This document shows, piece after piece, positions 22,711-31,348 of a stretch of 33,399 bases of DNA. The notes under the pieces were generated by a model, which was not told where the DNA came from, made no database searches, and worked only from the letters and a program-made list of their open reading frames with translations. Numbering within the stretch: position 1 is the first letter of the stretch; each line of letters begins with the position of its first letter. This DNA is from Kordiimonadales bacterium. Lineage in GTDB: Bacteria > Pseudomonadota > Alphaproteobacteria > Sphingomonadales > Kordiimonadaceae. The translations under genes were made by a program, and so were the position numbers. Where the stretch lies: contig WFTS01000090.1 in assembly GCA_015485385.1 (NCBI GenBank), forward strand, positions 1 through 33,399, given 5' to 3'.

Positions 22711-24786
22711 TTAATTCCCGATATGTTTTGCGAGGAACTTCTCGGTCTCGCTCAGCATTTTTAAGCGTGCGGCTTCGGTGATCATTGAATGGCCCCCATT
22801 ATCGATTTGCACATATTTGCTAGGTTTTTTCAGCTTTTTCAGCCGTGTATGCATGGATTTCGACATCCTAAAGGGGATGCGCGCATCATCGACAGAAGAC
22901 ATCAGCAAGATCGGAGCGCTCATTTCCTTTGCTCTGTGGTAAGGGGAGACCATTTTATCGTCTGCACCTTTTAGTCCCATATTTTTAATCCAAACATTGC
23001 CGCCGATGGTTTTTTTATCGTTCGTTTTTATCTGCAGAAGATTGGGGACACCATTGATGGAAATAGCGCATTTATAAAGACCCGGTTCCATAATCGGACC
23101 CATCATAGCGGCATAACCTCCGTATGAGGCCCCAACGATGCAAATGCGGTCTGGGTCAGACATGCCTTGATCAATGAGCCACCGTGTGGCGTCGGTCACA
23201 TCATTTTGCATCAAACCACCCCACTGTTTCACACCTTTACTACGATAGGCCTGCCCATAACCCGTAGAACCTCGGAAATTCGGCTTGAGAACCAAATAGC
23301 CCCGATTGGCATAAAATTGTGACCAGAAATCCCATTCTGCCGTGTCGCGCGCATGTGGTCCTCCGTGCGGTAAAATAACTGTCGGCAGATTTTTTGCCTC
23401 CTGGTTTTTAGGCACGGTGATATAAGCCGGGATTTGGCTCCCGTCGCGTACAGGTATGGAAATACTTTCTGTAAGGGCGGTCTTTTCTATGTCAATTTTG
23501 TCATACACCGGGGCGATGAAATGCACCTTCTTGGCGGCGCGGTCATAAAGATAATAGTCGCCCGGATTGGTGGTATTTTGAGTATAGATTAGATAGAGCT
23601 GCTTATCTTTTGCACGAGACGCTATTCTGGTTGCTGCCCCTTTAAAAGCACGCTTCATACTGCTTTGGACAATGCGAAAGGTTTTGTCAAAATATTTGAT
23701 ACGATAAAAATCGTCTGTATAGGCAACACCGATCACGACACCTGTGATTGGATCATAAACCAAACTTCCGACATCTACATCTTCATGCTGGAAGACTGTA
23801 TCCGTTATATGTCCGGTTGAGACATCCAGTTTATAAAGCCCGGACGTGCCATATTTGGATTTACCGCTTACATATACCACGTTTGGGTCGGCGGAAAATC
23901 CACGAATATTATATTTGTCCCACCATTCCACATTTTTTAGGCTGGACCATGTTCCGTCTGGTTGTTTGAAGATGGCATAGGGTTGATCATATTTTACCCC
24001 CTTGTAGCCTGTTCCCAGCCGGATCGTAGAATTTTGGTCTGTGTACCAATTTTGAATGCCAGTGACTTCTTTCCTAATATTTTTCCGCCGCCCTGTTTTG
24101 ACATTAACCTTGAAGACTTCTGAGTTGCCATCAATATCAAAATCCAGTTCTAGGAGAATGTGGTCTGGGTCGGAAGGGAGATAATCTAGGATTGTTTCAA
24201 CTTGTGAAACACGCGCTACCCCTTTGCTTTTGGATCTGGTTTTTAATGCCTTTTTGGGTTTGCCAAGCCAGACATATTTTCCTTCATCTATAATGAAAGA
24301 AAGTGCCCGTGTATTATACGTTTTGCTTAAAAATTCCCGTCTATTTAAAAGCGATCCTGAGGAAAGAACAATAACATTCTCATTGGCCCATTGGTAAGTA
24401 TTTAGGTCCCATTGCTCCGAGGGTGCGATAACCTTTGGATTTTCCCCCGACAAGCCTTGAACAACAATATGTTTTCGACCTTTTATACTAATCGAGAAGG
24501 CGATTTTCTTGCCGGACGGTGAAAGCTTTGCTTGGCTGAAGGTGGGTAGGGCCGCGAAGGCCTCGGTGGAAATTTTTGCGGATGGTGCGGCCGCATGTGC
24601 GGCGCTTGCCTGAAATAATATTGCCCCAACGAGACCAAGAGCAAGCGAGCACGCTAGCGCGCTTTGTTTCAGAGCCTGCTGGATGTAAGCGCCTGTGCGC
24701 ATTACACTGGGCATTACACTGGCTAAACGGCTTGAGATTTTATTGAATGTGATAAATTTGGCAGTTGTAGAATAGACGATAGTCAT
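22711..24786 (-). CDS. S9 family exported prolyl-oligopeptidase-type serine peptidase
   Basis: A periplasmic alpha/beta-hydrolase peptidase with an N-terminal beta-propeller-like part and a C-terminal catalytic domain. The catalytic triad is Ser554 in GASYGGYAAM, Asp634 in VDDARIP and His666 in NGGHSM. The oxyanion segment LPTVILPHGGPHARD and the GSTGYGQAYRSKG loop are typical of the acylaminoacyl/dipeptidyl peptidase branch of S9. The signal core (ACSLALGLVGAILF, ending ASAAHA) is preceded by almost 45 residues when the ATG at 24786 is used, although that ATG has a strong AAGGGGG site. Internal ATGs at codons 25 and 29 would give ordinary signal peptides. They lie in a 12-base tandem duplication. 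Confidence 0.92.
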   Translation of the reverse strand: MTIVYSTTAKFITFNKISSRLASVMPSVMRTGAYIQQALKQSALACSLALGLVGAILFQASAAHAAAPSAKISTEAFAALPTFSQAKLSPSGKKIAFSISIKGRKHIVVQGLSGENPKVIAPSEQWDLNTYQWANENVIVLSSGSLLNRREFLSKTYNTRALSFIIDEGKYVWLGKPKKALKTRSKSKGVARVSQVETILDYLPSDPDHILLELDFDIDGNSEVFKVNVKTGRRKNIRKEVTGIQNWYTDQNSTIRLGTGYKGVKYDQPYAIFKQPDGTWSSLKNVEWWDKYNIRGFSADPNVVYVSGKSKYGTSGLYKLDVSTGHITDTVFQHEDVDVGSLVYDPITGVVIGVAYTDDFYRIKYFDKTFRIVQSSMKRAFKGAATRIASRAKDKQLYLIYTQNTTNPGDYYLYDRAAKKVHFIAPVYDKIDIEKTALTESISIPVRDGSQIPAYITVPKNQEAKNLPTVILPHGGPHARDTAEWDFWSQFYANRGYLVLKPNFRGSTGYGQAYRSKGVKQWGGLMQNDVTDATRWLIDQGMSDPDRICIVGASYGGYAAMMGPIMEPGLYKCAISINGVPNLLQIKTNDKKTIGGNVWIKNMGLKGADDKMVSPYHRAKEMSAPILLMSSVDDARIPFRMSKSMHTRLKKLKKPSKYVQIDNGGHSMITEAARLKMLSETEKFLAKHIGN
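24699..24722. repeat. 12-bp perfect tandem duplication in the S9 peptidase signal region
   Basis: Two exact copies of GCATTACACTGG (24699-24710 and 24711-24722). On the minus strand they code for Ser-Val-Met-Pro-Ser-Val-Met and so duplicate a possible start codon just before the signal peptide. Confidence 0.95.
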
Positions 24787-25070
24787 AAAGTTTCCCCCTT
24801 AAACCCAACTTTTGTCATAGCGGTGAAGTTTTCAACTGGCAATAGATTTCCTTAGTCTAAAAGCTAAAAAAATGTCGGGGCTTTATGATATCTTTACTTG
24901 CCCTCTGGGGGGAGAGGGCGTTAATACTATTGCCGGAAAGCCTGTGCATGTTTTGTCGTAGCAGTATCGTGGCACGGATTAATCTATCGATCATTGTAAA
25001 ACGTACATTGTTTATACAGGCTTGGTTTTCAGACTTAATTTCCGCCGACTTTTCTTTAAGGGGAAAATTT

Positions 25071-25466
25071 ATGGCAAAGGCACAACGCCCGCTCTCGCCC
25101 CACCTGCAAGTTTACCGCTTCGGTGCGCATATGGCTGTGTCCATCATTCACCGTGTTACTGGCTCTATGCTGGCATTTGGCGCGATTTTGCTTACATGGT
25201 GGTTGGTTGCGCTCGCAACTGGGTACGAATATTTCAATATGGTGCAAAGCTTTGCAAGCTCGGCCATTGGCAGGTTGGTTCTGTTTGGCATTACCTTCGC
25301 GTTGATGCAGCATTTTGCCTCGGGCATCCGTCATTTGTTCATGGATAGTGGCAAGCTTTACGAACTGAAAGCCAATACAGCGAGCGCCAAATTTACCTTT
25401 GTATTTTCAGCGATCATGACATTGGTGATCTGGGCGGCGGCCTATAAAGTGATGGGGGCGTATTAA
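25071..25466 (+). CDS. sdhC: Succinate dehydrogenase cytochrome b556 subunit
   Basis: A membrane anchor of complex II that helps bind haem b and ubiquinone. From the ATG at 25071 it has 131 residues: MAKAQRPLSPHLQVYRFGAH, the family signature with SIIHRVTGSMLAFG (His27-Arg28), and LMQHFASGIRHLFMDSG, where His81 is the likely haem ligand. Three membrane helices are visible. The frame is open from 24885, but AAGGGGAAAA directly upstream and family length point to 25071. It is the first gene of sdhCDAB, with 2 bases to sdhD. I see no convincing promoter in the 284 bases before it. Confidence 0.97.
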   Translation: MAKAQRPLSPHLQVYRFGAHMAVSIIHRVTGSMLAFGAILLTWWLVALATGYEYFNMVQSFASSAIGRLVLFGITFALMQHFASGIRHLFMDSGKLYELKANTASAKFTFVFSAIMTLVIWAAAYKVMGAY

Positions 25467-25468
25467 TC

Positions 25469-25852
25469 ATGTCTGATATGAACACACCTCTTTCAAAGGT
25501 TCGCGGGCTAGGCTCTGGCAAAACCGGGACCGAGACATTTATCAGCCACCGTATTCAAGCGGTTGCCAATATTCCGCTGGTGATTTTTTTCATAGTGTCC
25601 TTTGTTGGCAATGCGGGCAAAAGCCATGCTGAATGGATCGCGTGGATCAAGCAACCAATTGTATCGGTTCTGCTTATCCTGTTTATTCTGAATTTTACCA
25701 ATCATATGCGCACTGGTTTGCAAGAGGTTGTTGAAGACTATGTGCATGGCCACGGCAATAAGTGGGCTGCGACGCTCGCCATTCGATTCAGTTGCGCACT
25801 GATCGCGGGTTTGAGCGTTTTTTCAATTTTACGCATTGCGTTTGGAGGCTAG
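25469..25852 (+). CDS. sdhD: Succinate dehydrogenase membrane anchor subunit
   Basis: The second membrane anchor of complex II. The 127 residues include VRGLGSGKTGTETFISHRI near the start, typical of alphaproteobacterial SdhD, three hydrophobic helices, and NHMRTGLQEVVEDYVHG, which carries the conserved His and the Asp-Tyr of the quinone site. It starts 2 bases after the sdhC stop and ends 3 bases before sdhA. Confidence 0.95.
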   Translation: MSDMNTPLSKVRGLGSGKTGTETFISHRIQAVANIPLVIFFIVSFVGNAGKSHAEWIAWIKQPIVSVLLILFILNFTNHMRTGLQEVVEDYVHGHGNKWAATLAIRFSCALIAGLSVFSILRIAFGG

Positions 25853-25855
25853 AGA

Positions 25856-27643
25856 GTGAGCACAGCATATCCAGTTACAGAACATACCTATGACGCTGTT
25901 GTTATCGGCGCGGGTGGTTCGGGCCTTCGGGCAACAATGGGCTTGGCTGAAAGCGGCTTGAAAACAGCTTGCATCACCAAAGTGTTTCCAACACGGTCTC
26001 ATACAGTTGCGGCGCAAGGCGGTATCGCAGCATCGTTGGGCAATATGGGCAAAGACACATGGCAGTGGCATATGTATGACACTGTTAAAGGCTCTGATTG
26101 GTTAGGGGACCAAGATGCCATTGAATATATGGTGCGCGAGGCTCCGGCAGCCGTTTACGAGCTTGAGCATTACGGCGTGCCCTTCAGCCGTACGGAAGAA
26201 GGCAAAATTTATCAGCGCGCTTTTGGCGGCATGACCACCGAATTTGGTGAAGGCCCCGCAGCGCAGCGCACATGTGCCGCCGCCGACAGAACCGGTCACG
26301 CCATGTTGCACGGGCTCTATCAGCAGTCACTGAAGCATGACAGTGATTTCTTCATCGAATATTTCGCACTTGATCTGATTATGGAAAACGGCACATGCCG
26401 TGGTGTCATCGCCATGAATATGGAAGATGGCTCAATTCACGCTTTTCGTAGCCAATCTGTTGTCTTGGCGACCGGCGGATATGGTCGAGCTTATTTCTCG
26501 GCCACATCAGCACATACTTGCACCGGAGACGGCGGCGGCATGGCACTGCGCGCGGGTCTTGCTATGCAAGATCTGGAATTTGTTCAGTTCCACCCTACGG
26601 GCATATACGGTGCAGGCGTGCTGATCACCGAGGGTGCGCGCGGCGAAGGCGGCATACTGAAAAACTCTGAGGGCGAACGCTTTATGGAGCGCTATGCTCC
26701 CTCTGCTAAAGATTTGGCGTCGCGGGATGTTGTCTCGCGCTCGATCTCGAATGAAATCAGGGAAGGACGCGGTGTTGGCAAAGACAAGGACCATATGTTC
26801 TTGCATTTAGACCATCTTGATCCGGCAGTTTTGCATGAACGCCTGCCGGGCATTTCTGAATCCGCCAAGGTTTTCGCGGGTGTTGATGTTACCAAAGAAC
26901 CAATCCCGATCATCCCGACGTGCCATTATAATATGGGCGGCATTCCGACCAATTATCACGGCGAGGTTATTAACCCAACAAAAGATAATCCTGATGCAAC
27001 TGTGCCGGGCTTGTTTGCCGTTGGTGAGGCGGCATGTGTATCTGTGCACGGCGCAAATAGGCTCGGGTCTAACTCGCTGATTGATCTAGTTGTCTTTGGC
27101 CGTGCCACTGCGCACCGAATTGCTGAGACTAGCAAACCGGGTGCCTCGCAAAAACCGCTTCCTGCTGGCTATGATGAAATGCCGCTTGGTCGCTTGGATG
27201 CTGCCCGTTATGCAAAAGGGTCGGCATCAACATCTGAACGCCGCCTAGAGATGCAGCGTGCGATGCAAACCCACTGCGCAGTGTTCCGCACAACCGAGTC
27301 GCTTGCTGAAGGAGTTGAGAAGATTGATACTGTCGCCGCAAATATCGGTGATATCAGAACCACGGATCGCTCGCTTGTTTGGAACAGCGATTTGATAGAG
27401 ACACTCGAATTGCAAAATCTAGTGGGTCAGGCTGTTTTGACAATGCACGGCGCCGCAGCTCGCCAAGAAAGTCGGGGCGCACACATGCACGAAGATTTCC
27501 CTGACCGCGATGACAAAAACTGGATGAAGCACACGGCGTCTTGGTTTGACGGCAAGAAGGTTACCCTTGGCGAGCGACCGGTGCATGATTATACGCTTAG
27601 CGAAGAAATTGAATATATTAAACCAAAAGCTCGGGTTTATTAA
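25856..27643 (+). CDS. sdhA: Succinate dehydrogenase flavoprotein subunit
   Basis: Oxidises succinate to fumarate with a covalently bound FAD at the cytoplasmic face of the inner membrane. The 595 residues have normal length. The FAD-binding [12 protein letters not shown] lies near the N-terminus, the covalent His49 is in [13 protein letters not shown], and the active-site segments are [34 protein letters not shown] and [32 protein letters not shown] binds the FAD end. Translation starts with GTG, with GGAGG (25843-25847) overlapping the end of sdhD. Confidence 0.98.
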   Translation: MSTAYPVTEHTYDAVVIGAGGSGLRATMGLAESGLKTACITKVFPTRSHTVAAQGGIAASLGNMGKDTWQWHMYDTVKGSDWLGDQDAIEYMVREAPAAVYELEHYGVPFSRTEEGKIYQRAFGGMTTEFGEGPAAQRTCAAADRTGHAMLHGLYQQSLKHDSDFFIEYFALDLIMENGTCRGVIAMNMEDGSIHAFRSQSVVLATGGYGRAYFSATSAHTCTGDGGGMALRAGLAMQDLEFVQFHPTGIYGAGVLITEGARGEGGILKNSEGERFMERYAPSAKDLASRDVVSRSISNEIREGRGVGKDKDHMFLHLDHLDPAVLHERLPGISESAKVFAGVDVTKEPIPIIPTCHYNMGGIPTNYHGEVINPTKDNPDATVPGLFAVGEAACVSVHGANRLGSNSLIDLVVFGRATAHRIAETSKPGASQKPLPAGYDEMPLGRLDAARYAKGSASTSERRLEMQRAMQTHCAVFRTTESLAEGVEKIDTVAANIGDIRTTDRSLVWNSDLIETLELQNLVGQAVLTMHGAAARQESRGAHMHEDFPDRDDKNWMKHTASWFDGKKVTLGERPVHDYTLSEEIEYIKPKARVY

Positions 27644-27657
27644 GGGAGGAATGATCA

Positions 27658-28434
27658 ATGGCTGAATTTACACTTCCTAAAAACTCGGTTGTCGGCAAGG
27701 GCAAAACTGTCAAGGCCGAAGGGGCGACAAATACTAAAGCTTTCAGCGTATATCGCTGGAACCCAGATGACGGTGAAAATCCGCGTATGGATACGTTTGA
27801 AGTTGATATGGATAGTTGCGGGCCGATGGTCCTTGATGCCCTTATCAAGATCAAAGATGAAATGGACAGCACTGTCACGTTCCGGCGGTCATGCCGTGAA
27901 GGTGTGTGTGGGTCTTGCGCGATGAATATTGACGGCAAAAATGGCCTTGCCTGTACCACGGCGATTGAGGATGTGAAAGGCGATGTTTCGATCACACCGT
28001 TGCCGCACCAAGAGGTCGTTAAGGACTTGGTGCCAGACCTGACCAATTTTTATGCACAATATGCATCGATCAAGCCGTGGCTTGAAACCCAGTCGCCAAC
28101 ACCAAGCAAAGAGCGTTTGCAGTCTCCTGAAGATCGCAAGAAACTGGACGGCTTGTATGAATGCATCTTGTGTGCATGTTGTTCGACCAGTTGCCCTAGC
28201 TATTGGTGGAACGGTGATAAATATTTAGGACCGGCTGTTTTATTGCAGGCTTATCGCTGGTTGGTGGATAGTCGTGACGAAAACACAGGGGAGCGCTTGG
28301 ATAATCTTGAGGATCCGTTCCGCTTGTATCGGTGCCACACCATTATGAACTGCTCAAACGCCTGTCCAAAGGGTCTTAACCCGGCGAAGGCGATTGCGGA
28401 AACTAAGAAAATGATGGTTGAACGTAAGGGCTAA
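27658..28434 (+). CDS. sdhB: Succinate dehydrogenase iron-sulfur subunit
   Basis: Carries electrons from FAD to quinone through three iron-sulfur clusters. The 258 residues show the [2Fe-2S] ligands in [10 protein letters not shown] (Cys79, 84, 87) and Cys99, and the [4Fe-4S]/[3Fe-4S] ligands in [17 protein letters not shown] (from Cys170) and [24 protein letters not shown] precedes the ATG. It ends the sdhCDAB unit, which has terminators behind it. Confidence 0.98.
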   Translation: MAEFTLPKNSVVGKGKTVKAEGATNTKAFSVYRWNPDDGENPRMDTFEVDMDSCGPMVLDALIKIKDEMDSTVTFRRSCREGVCGSCAMNIDGKNGLACTTAIEDVKGDVSITPLPHQEVVKDLVPDLTNFYAQYASIKPWLETQSPTPSKERLQSPEDRKKLDGLYECILCACCSTSCPSYWWNGDKYLGPAVLLQAYRWLVDSRDENTGERLDNLEDPFRLYRCHTIMNCSNACPKGLNPAKAIAETKKMMVERKG

Positions 28435-28467
28435 GGCTTGGCTCTGTGATTATTTTTTAGAGAAAAT

Positions 28468-28499
28468 AAGGCGCTGGCATTTTTGATGCTGGCGCTTTT
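28468..28499 (+). terminator. Rho-independent terminator after sdhB
   Basis: AAGGCGCTGGCAT (28468-28480) and ATGCTGGCGCTTT (28486-28498) pair through GCAT/ATGC, two G-T pairs and GCGC/GCGC, around the loop TTTTG. A TTTT run ends the right arm. It begins about 34 bases after the stop. Confidence 0.8.
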
Positions 28500-28540
28500 C
28501 TGTTTACGAACTGGCACTTTTCTGTTGGCGAAAGAGTATA

Positions 28541-28568
28541 ACCGCAGGTTTTCTGGTTGCGGTCCTTT
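28541..28568. terminator. Second terminator-like hairpin between sdhB and the flippase
   Basis: ACCGCA (28541-28546) and TGCGGT (28558-28563) form a 6-base-pair stem with an 11-base loop, followed on the plus strand by CCTTTTT. It lies in the convergent gap and may be a backup for sdh or stabilise the end of the flippase message. Confidence 0.5.
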
Positions 28569-30092
28569 TTAAGGGCTGTTTGGGGAATGTTCGTTTTTGA
28601 TCTTAACAGGAAGGATCTTTTGAAATTTGGCGGGTAGTTTTGTAAAGAGCGTATATTCAGGCCCTTCACGGTAGCCAGACAGGCGCCAAAGCCCGAGAAG
28701 TAACAGCCCGAATATGATACCGCCTAGCGCTGCTTTTACGGCTAAAATTATGATCGTAGGCCACAGCGTAGGGATTGGTATCATCGTCACAGCAAAGGCC
28801 ATGGCGACACCGGCAATCAAGGGGCGTAATGAGCTTACGAATATCTCAGTTTTTTCGCCTAGAATATGCAGCAAATACCAAATTTCTATCATTAGAAAAA
28901 GTGCCGATGCACCAGAGAAGGTGTAGGCAATTGCCAGTGGGCCAGATATTAACCCCGCAGCAAGACAGCTTGCCCCATATATGAGCGCGCGCCCGGTCCA
29001 AAAAATCGCAGCTTTTTTTTGTAGTCCGGCAGTGATGAAGCCACTTTGATTAACTTCTGCGATGGCATTACATGCGCCGCCAACTGCTAAAATACTGAGA
29101 TATTTACCGGCGGCAACCCATTGGTCTCCTAGTAATACGAGCACCAGTTCGGGCGCGGTTATAATAATTCCACATGTCAAGACGGTGCCAATTATCAGCG
29201 CTGCTCCAAAAATATTGGTAACTGCTTCTGCGTGGCGCCTAGAATTTCCCTGCATTTTGGAAAGGGCGGGCAGCATGGCTTCGCGTAGTGGCCCGATCAT
29301 ATCCCCGATCAAGACTCGCGCTAAATCCCGGGCGATATGATAAATGCCAAAAAACGCGGTGCTGGATGCACTGCGCACAATATATTCGTCAGAGGCGTTG
29401 GCAATATATAGCGACACGCTTCTTAGATAGCTCCAAGCTGCGAAATTAACATGCTCGGTAAGGTTCTTCAGGGTTAGATGGGGCCTATATGGGCGGATAA
29501 TATGGCTGGAGCCGACAGCAAATAGCGATGACAATAATGATCCATACACCAGCGCCCAATAAGACTGTAAAATTAAAGCCATAACAACAACCGCTGTGAC
29601 TTGCACAATTTTGTTGCCGGACTTTAATATGAAATCTGTTTTATACTTAAATTCACGCAGCAAAAGAGGGGTGGCAGGGCTGGCAAATGCATCAATGATT
29701 GGGATAAGAGCCATGAGATGAAGCACCGCCTCTACACGTGCATCTTTCAGAAAGAGGGCTGCCGGGCCCGCAACCAAAAAAACAGCTGATCCAGTAAGGA
29801 GACTTAGGATCAAGCGCATGGTCCATAGGGTATCAATATCACTACGCGAGAGGTTCGCTGCTTTGACAACGGCTTCCCCAAACCCAACTTCTTTTAATAA
29901 GATAAAGAATGCCAGCACCAAGGCGGCGGTGCCAAAGAGACCAAAATCTTCCGGAGTTAATAATCGGGCAAGCAAGGTGACCGATATTAACCCCAACAAG
30001 CGCACGAAAAAGCGCGTGCCAATCATGATGGCGGCACCCGCAAACGCTTTGGAACCGAGGTCATGGTCTGCTGATTTTTTTTCGTCGCTCAC
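28569..30092 (-). CDS. Polysaccharide/lipid-linked oligosaccharide flippase (WzxC-like)
   Basis: An integral membrane protein of the MOP (MATE-like) superfamily that moves lipid-linked sugars across the inner membrane for surface polysaccharide assembly. The 507 residues from a GTG at 30092 have about 12-14 membrane segments. LARLLTPEDFGLFGTAALV is the signature of the PST/WzxC family; GFGEAVVKAANLSRSDIDTLW follows. The GTG has AGGA a few bases upstream. A longer frame from TTG at 30152 would add 20 residues without support. No glycosyltransferase or other polysaccharide gene is nearby, so it is an orphan here. Two runs of eight A lie within the coding strand (at 30075-30082 and 29013-29020). 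Confidence 0.88.
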   Translation of the reverse strand: MSDEKKSADHDLGSKAFAGAAIMIGTRFFVRLLGLISVTLLARLLTPEDFGLFGTAALVLAFFILLKEVGFGEAVVKAANLSRSDIDTLWTMRLILSLLTGSAVFLVAGPAALFLKDARVEAVLHLMALIPIIDAFASPATPLLLREFKYKTDFILKSGNKIVQVTAVVVMALILQSYWALVYGSLLSSLFAVGSSHIIRPYRPHLTLKNLTEHVNFAAWSYLRSVSLYIANASDEYIVRSASSTAFFGIYHIARDLARVLIGDMIGPLREAMLPALSKMQGNSRRHAEAVTNIFGAALIIGTVLTCGIIITAPELVLVLLGDQWVAAGKYLSILAVGGACNAIAEVNQSGFITAGLQKKAAIFWTGRALIYGASCLAAGLISGPLAIAYTFSGASALFLMIEIWYLLHILGEKTEIFVSSLRPLIAGVAMAFAVTMIPIPTLWPTIIILAVKAALGGIIFGLLLLGLWRLSGYREGPEYTLFTKLPAKFQKILPVKIKNEHSPNSP

Positions 30093-30205
30093 GGCAATCC
30101 TGTTTTGAAAGGATAATAGTTCACTTGATGCATTTTTTTCATGGTCACGCAATTGAAATTACAGACCGGTACAAAAATATAAGGGAAGGTCGAATGTAAA
30201 ACCTA

Positions 30206-30237
30206 GTCCTCAAATCAGAATTTTGTCCTTAGATCAG
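30206..30237. repeat. Pair of 13-bp direct repeats upstream of the flippase
   Basis: GTCCTCAAATCAG (30206-30218) and GTCCTTAGATCAG (30225-30237) match at 11 of 13 positions, with starts 19 bases apart. They lie in the 210-base region between the phosphatase gene and the flippase start and may be protein-binding sites. Confidence 0.4.
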
Positions 30238-30302
30238 CACTTTACAGGGTGGAATAGGGGAAAATAACAAGCGTAAAACGACATGTTAGGGGGCGCACTT
30301 GA

Positions 30303-31097
30303 TTATTCTAGATAAATATCTTGCAGAGCTGCCCGCCGCTTAGCCGTTAAACCCATGGCATGTTCCAAATATGCTTCAATTGTTCCAAAATCATGTCGAA
30401 TGGCTTGGTAAGATGCTTCCAAAAAATCGGCCTCAACACCGACCAATGGCAACACATCCGATGGCTTGATGGTTTGTCCCGCTTTCCTAGATAACCATTC
30501 GGCGATCGTGGCGGATGTGCTGTCTAGATCTACCGCATCGTTGGTCAGGAGGAAATCATGCATGATTTGGTCTTCGCTGATGCCCAGCGCTTTCATTAAC
30601 AAGGCGCCTGCAATGCCGGTGCGGTCTTTGCCTGCTGTGCAGTGAAACAATAAGGCTCGGCCAGAGCGAGGATCAGCCGTTATGTCAAAAAAGGTTTTTA
30701 GGCCTTGTTGGTTATCAATGGGGATGGTTTTAAACGCGAGGATAAATTGTTGCCGCAGTGCTTGGGCCGGGAAATCTGTTTTTGCTAACTGGTCGTACAG
30801 TTCTTTGACCCAAGCGGCAGCGTTGCCGCCGATGGGAGTGGGGTGATACTCAGGCGCCCAGCCAAAAGGCCACTGTACAGGGTGTCTTACCTTTTCGGCG
30901 TCTGAGCGAAAATCGATCACTGTTTCGATGTCTCTAGCCAAAATTTCAGTGCCGCAGACCTCTGTCATCTCAGCTAGATGGCCTGACCGGAACAGTCGGC
31001 CCCACTGCATAGTGCGTCCGTCTGCAGAACTGTAGCCTCCCATATCGCGGAAATTTTTAACTCCAGACATGGGAATAATTCGGGCCTGTTTGCTCAT
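30303..31097 (-). CDS. Tyrosine/serine phosphatase-like protein (PF13350 type)
   Basis: A cytoplasmic protein of 264 residues with the dual-specificity-like fold of the bacterial tyrosine phosphatase family (Y_phosphatase3). The N-terminal NFRDMGGY (15-22) and GRLFRSGHL are family hallmarks, and the active-site P-loop is FHCTAGKDRTG with Cys153 and Arg159. This C-x5-R form with Lys after Gly is shared with phosphoinositide phosphatases such as LipA and MptpB; in ordinary bacteria the substrate is unknown. The ATG at 31097 has only AAAGA upstream. It is transcribed in the same direction as the flippase, 210 bases from it, and away from zapE. Confidence 0.92.
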   Translation of the reverse strand: MSKQARIIPMSGVKNFRDMGGYSSADGRTMQWGRLFRSGHLAEMTEVCGTEILARDIETVIDFRSDAEKVRHPVQWPFGWAPEYHPTPIGGNAAAWVKELYDQLAKTDFPAQALRQQFILAFKTIPIDNQQGLKTFFDITADPRSGRALLFHCTAGKDRTGIAGALLMKALGISEDQIMHDFLLTNDAVDLDSTSATIAEWLSRKAGQTIKPSDVLPLVGVEADFLEASYQAIRHDFGTIEAYLEHAMGLTAKRRAALQDIYLE

Positions 31098-31148
31098 GTG
31101 GCGTCTTTCTGGTTGCCGATATTTTTAAGGATTGAGGTGAAAATTAGG

Positions 31149-31165
31149 CTCAAACCCTTGAGGGT
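31149..31165. repeat. Overlapping palindromes upstream of zapE
   Basis: Two mutually exclusive hairpins can form: CTCAA (31149-31153) with TTGAG (31158-31162), or ACCCT (31154-31158) with AGGGT (31161-31165). They lie 35 bases before the palindrome at 31200. Confidence 0.4.
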
Positions 31166-31199
31166 ACGAAACAGTATCTAAGGCAAGAGGTCCAACAGT

Positions 31200-31220
31200 A
31201 AATGCCGCGCGGCATTTTTT
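31200..31220 (+). terminator. Palindrome with T-tract, terminator-like, upstream of zapE
   Basis: AAATGCCGCGCGGCATTT (31200-31217) is a perfect 18-base palindrome. On the plus strand it continues into TTT, giving a run of six T (31215-31220), the layout of a Rho-independent terminator with a GCGC loop. No plus-strand gene lies upstream within 2.7 kb, so it may end a small unannotated transcript, or be an operator for the divergent phosphatase and zapE genes. Confidence 0.5.
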
Positions 31221-31247
31221 ATGGATAGGCAATATAATTTTGCTGGC

Positions 31248-31278
31248 TTGACGCTTTGTTTGGTCTTTAAATTACTAT
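31248..31278 (+). promoter_or_regulatory. Candidate zapE promoter
   Basis: TTGACG (31248-31253) and TACTAT (31273-31278) are 19 bases apart, about 70 bases before the GTG start. Spacing is slightly long. The T-rich stretch around it fits a promoter. Confidence 0.35.
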
Positions 31279-31348
31279 GATTTCTTTGTTTGAACATGGC
31301 TCTGCCCGTGCTAGAGCAAATTTAGCAAACTACTAAGGATCGCCGCCT

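Noticed and set aside
24885-25070. N-terminal extension of sdhC by 62 residues
   Set aside because: The extension has no family similarity, while the ATG at 25071 has a strong ribosome binding site and gives the usual SdhC length.
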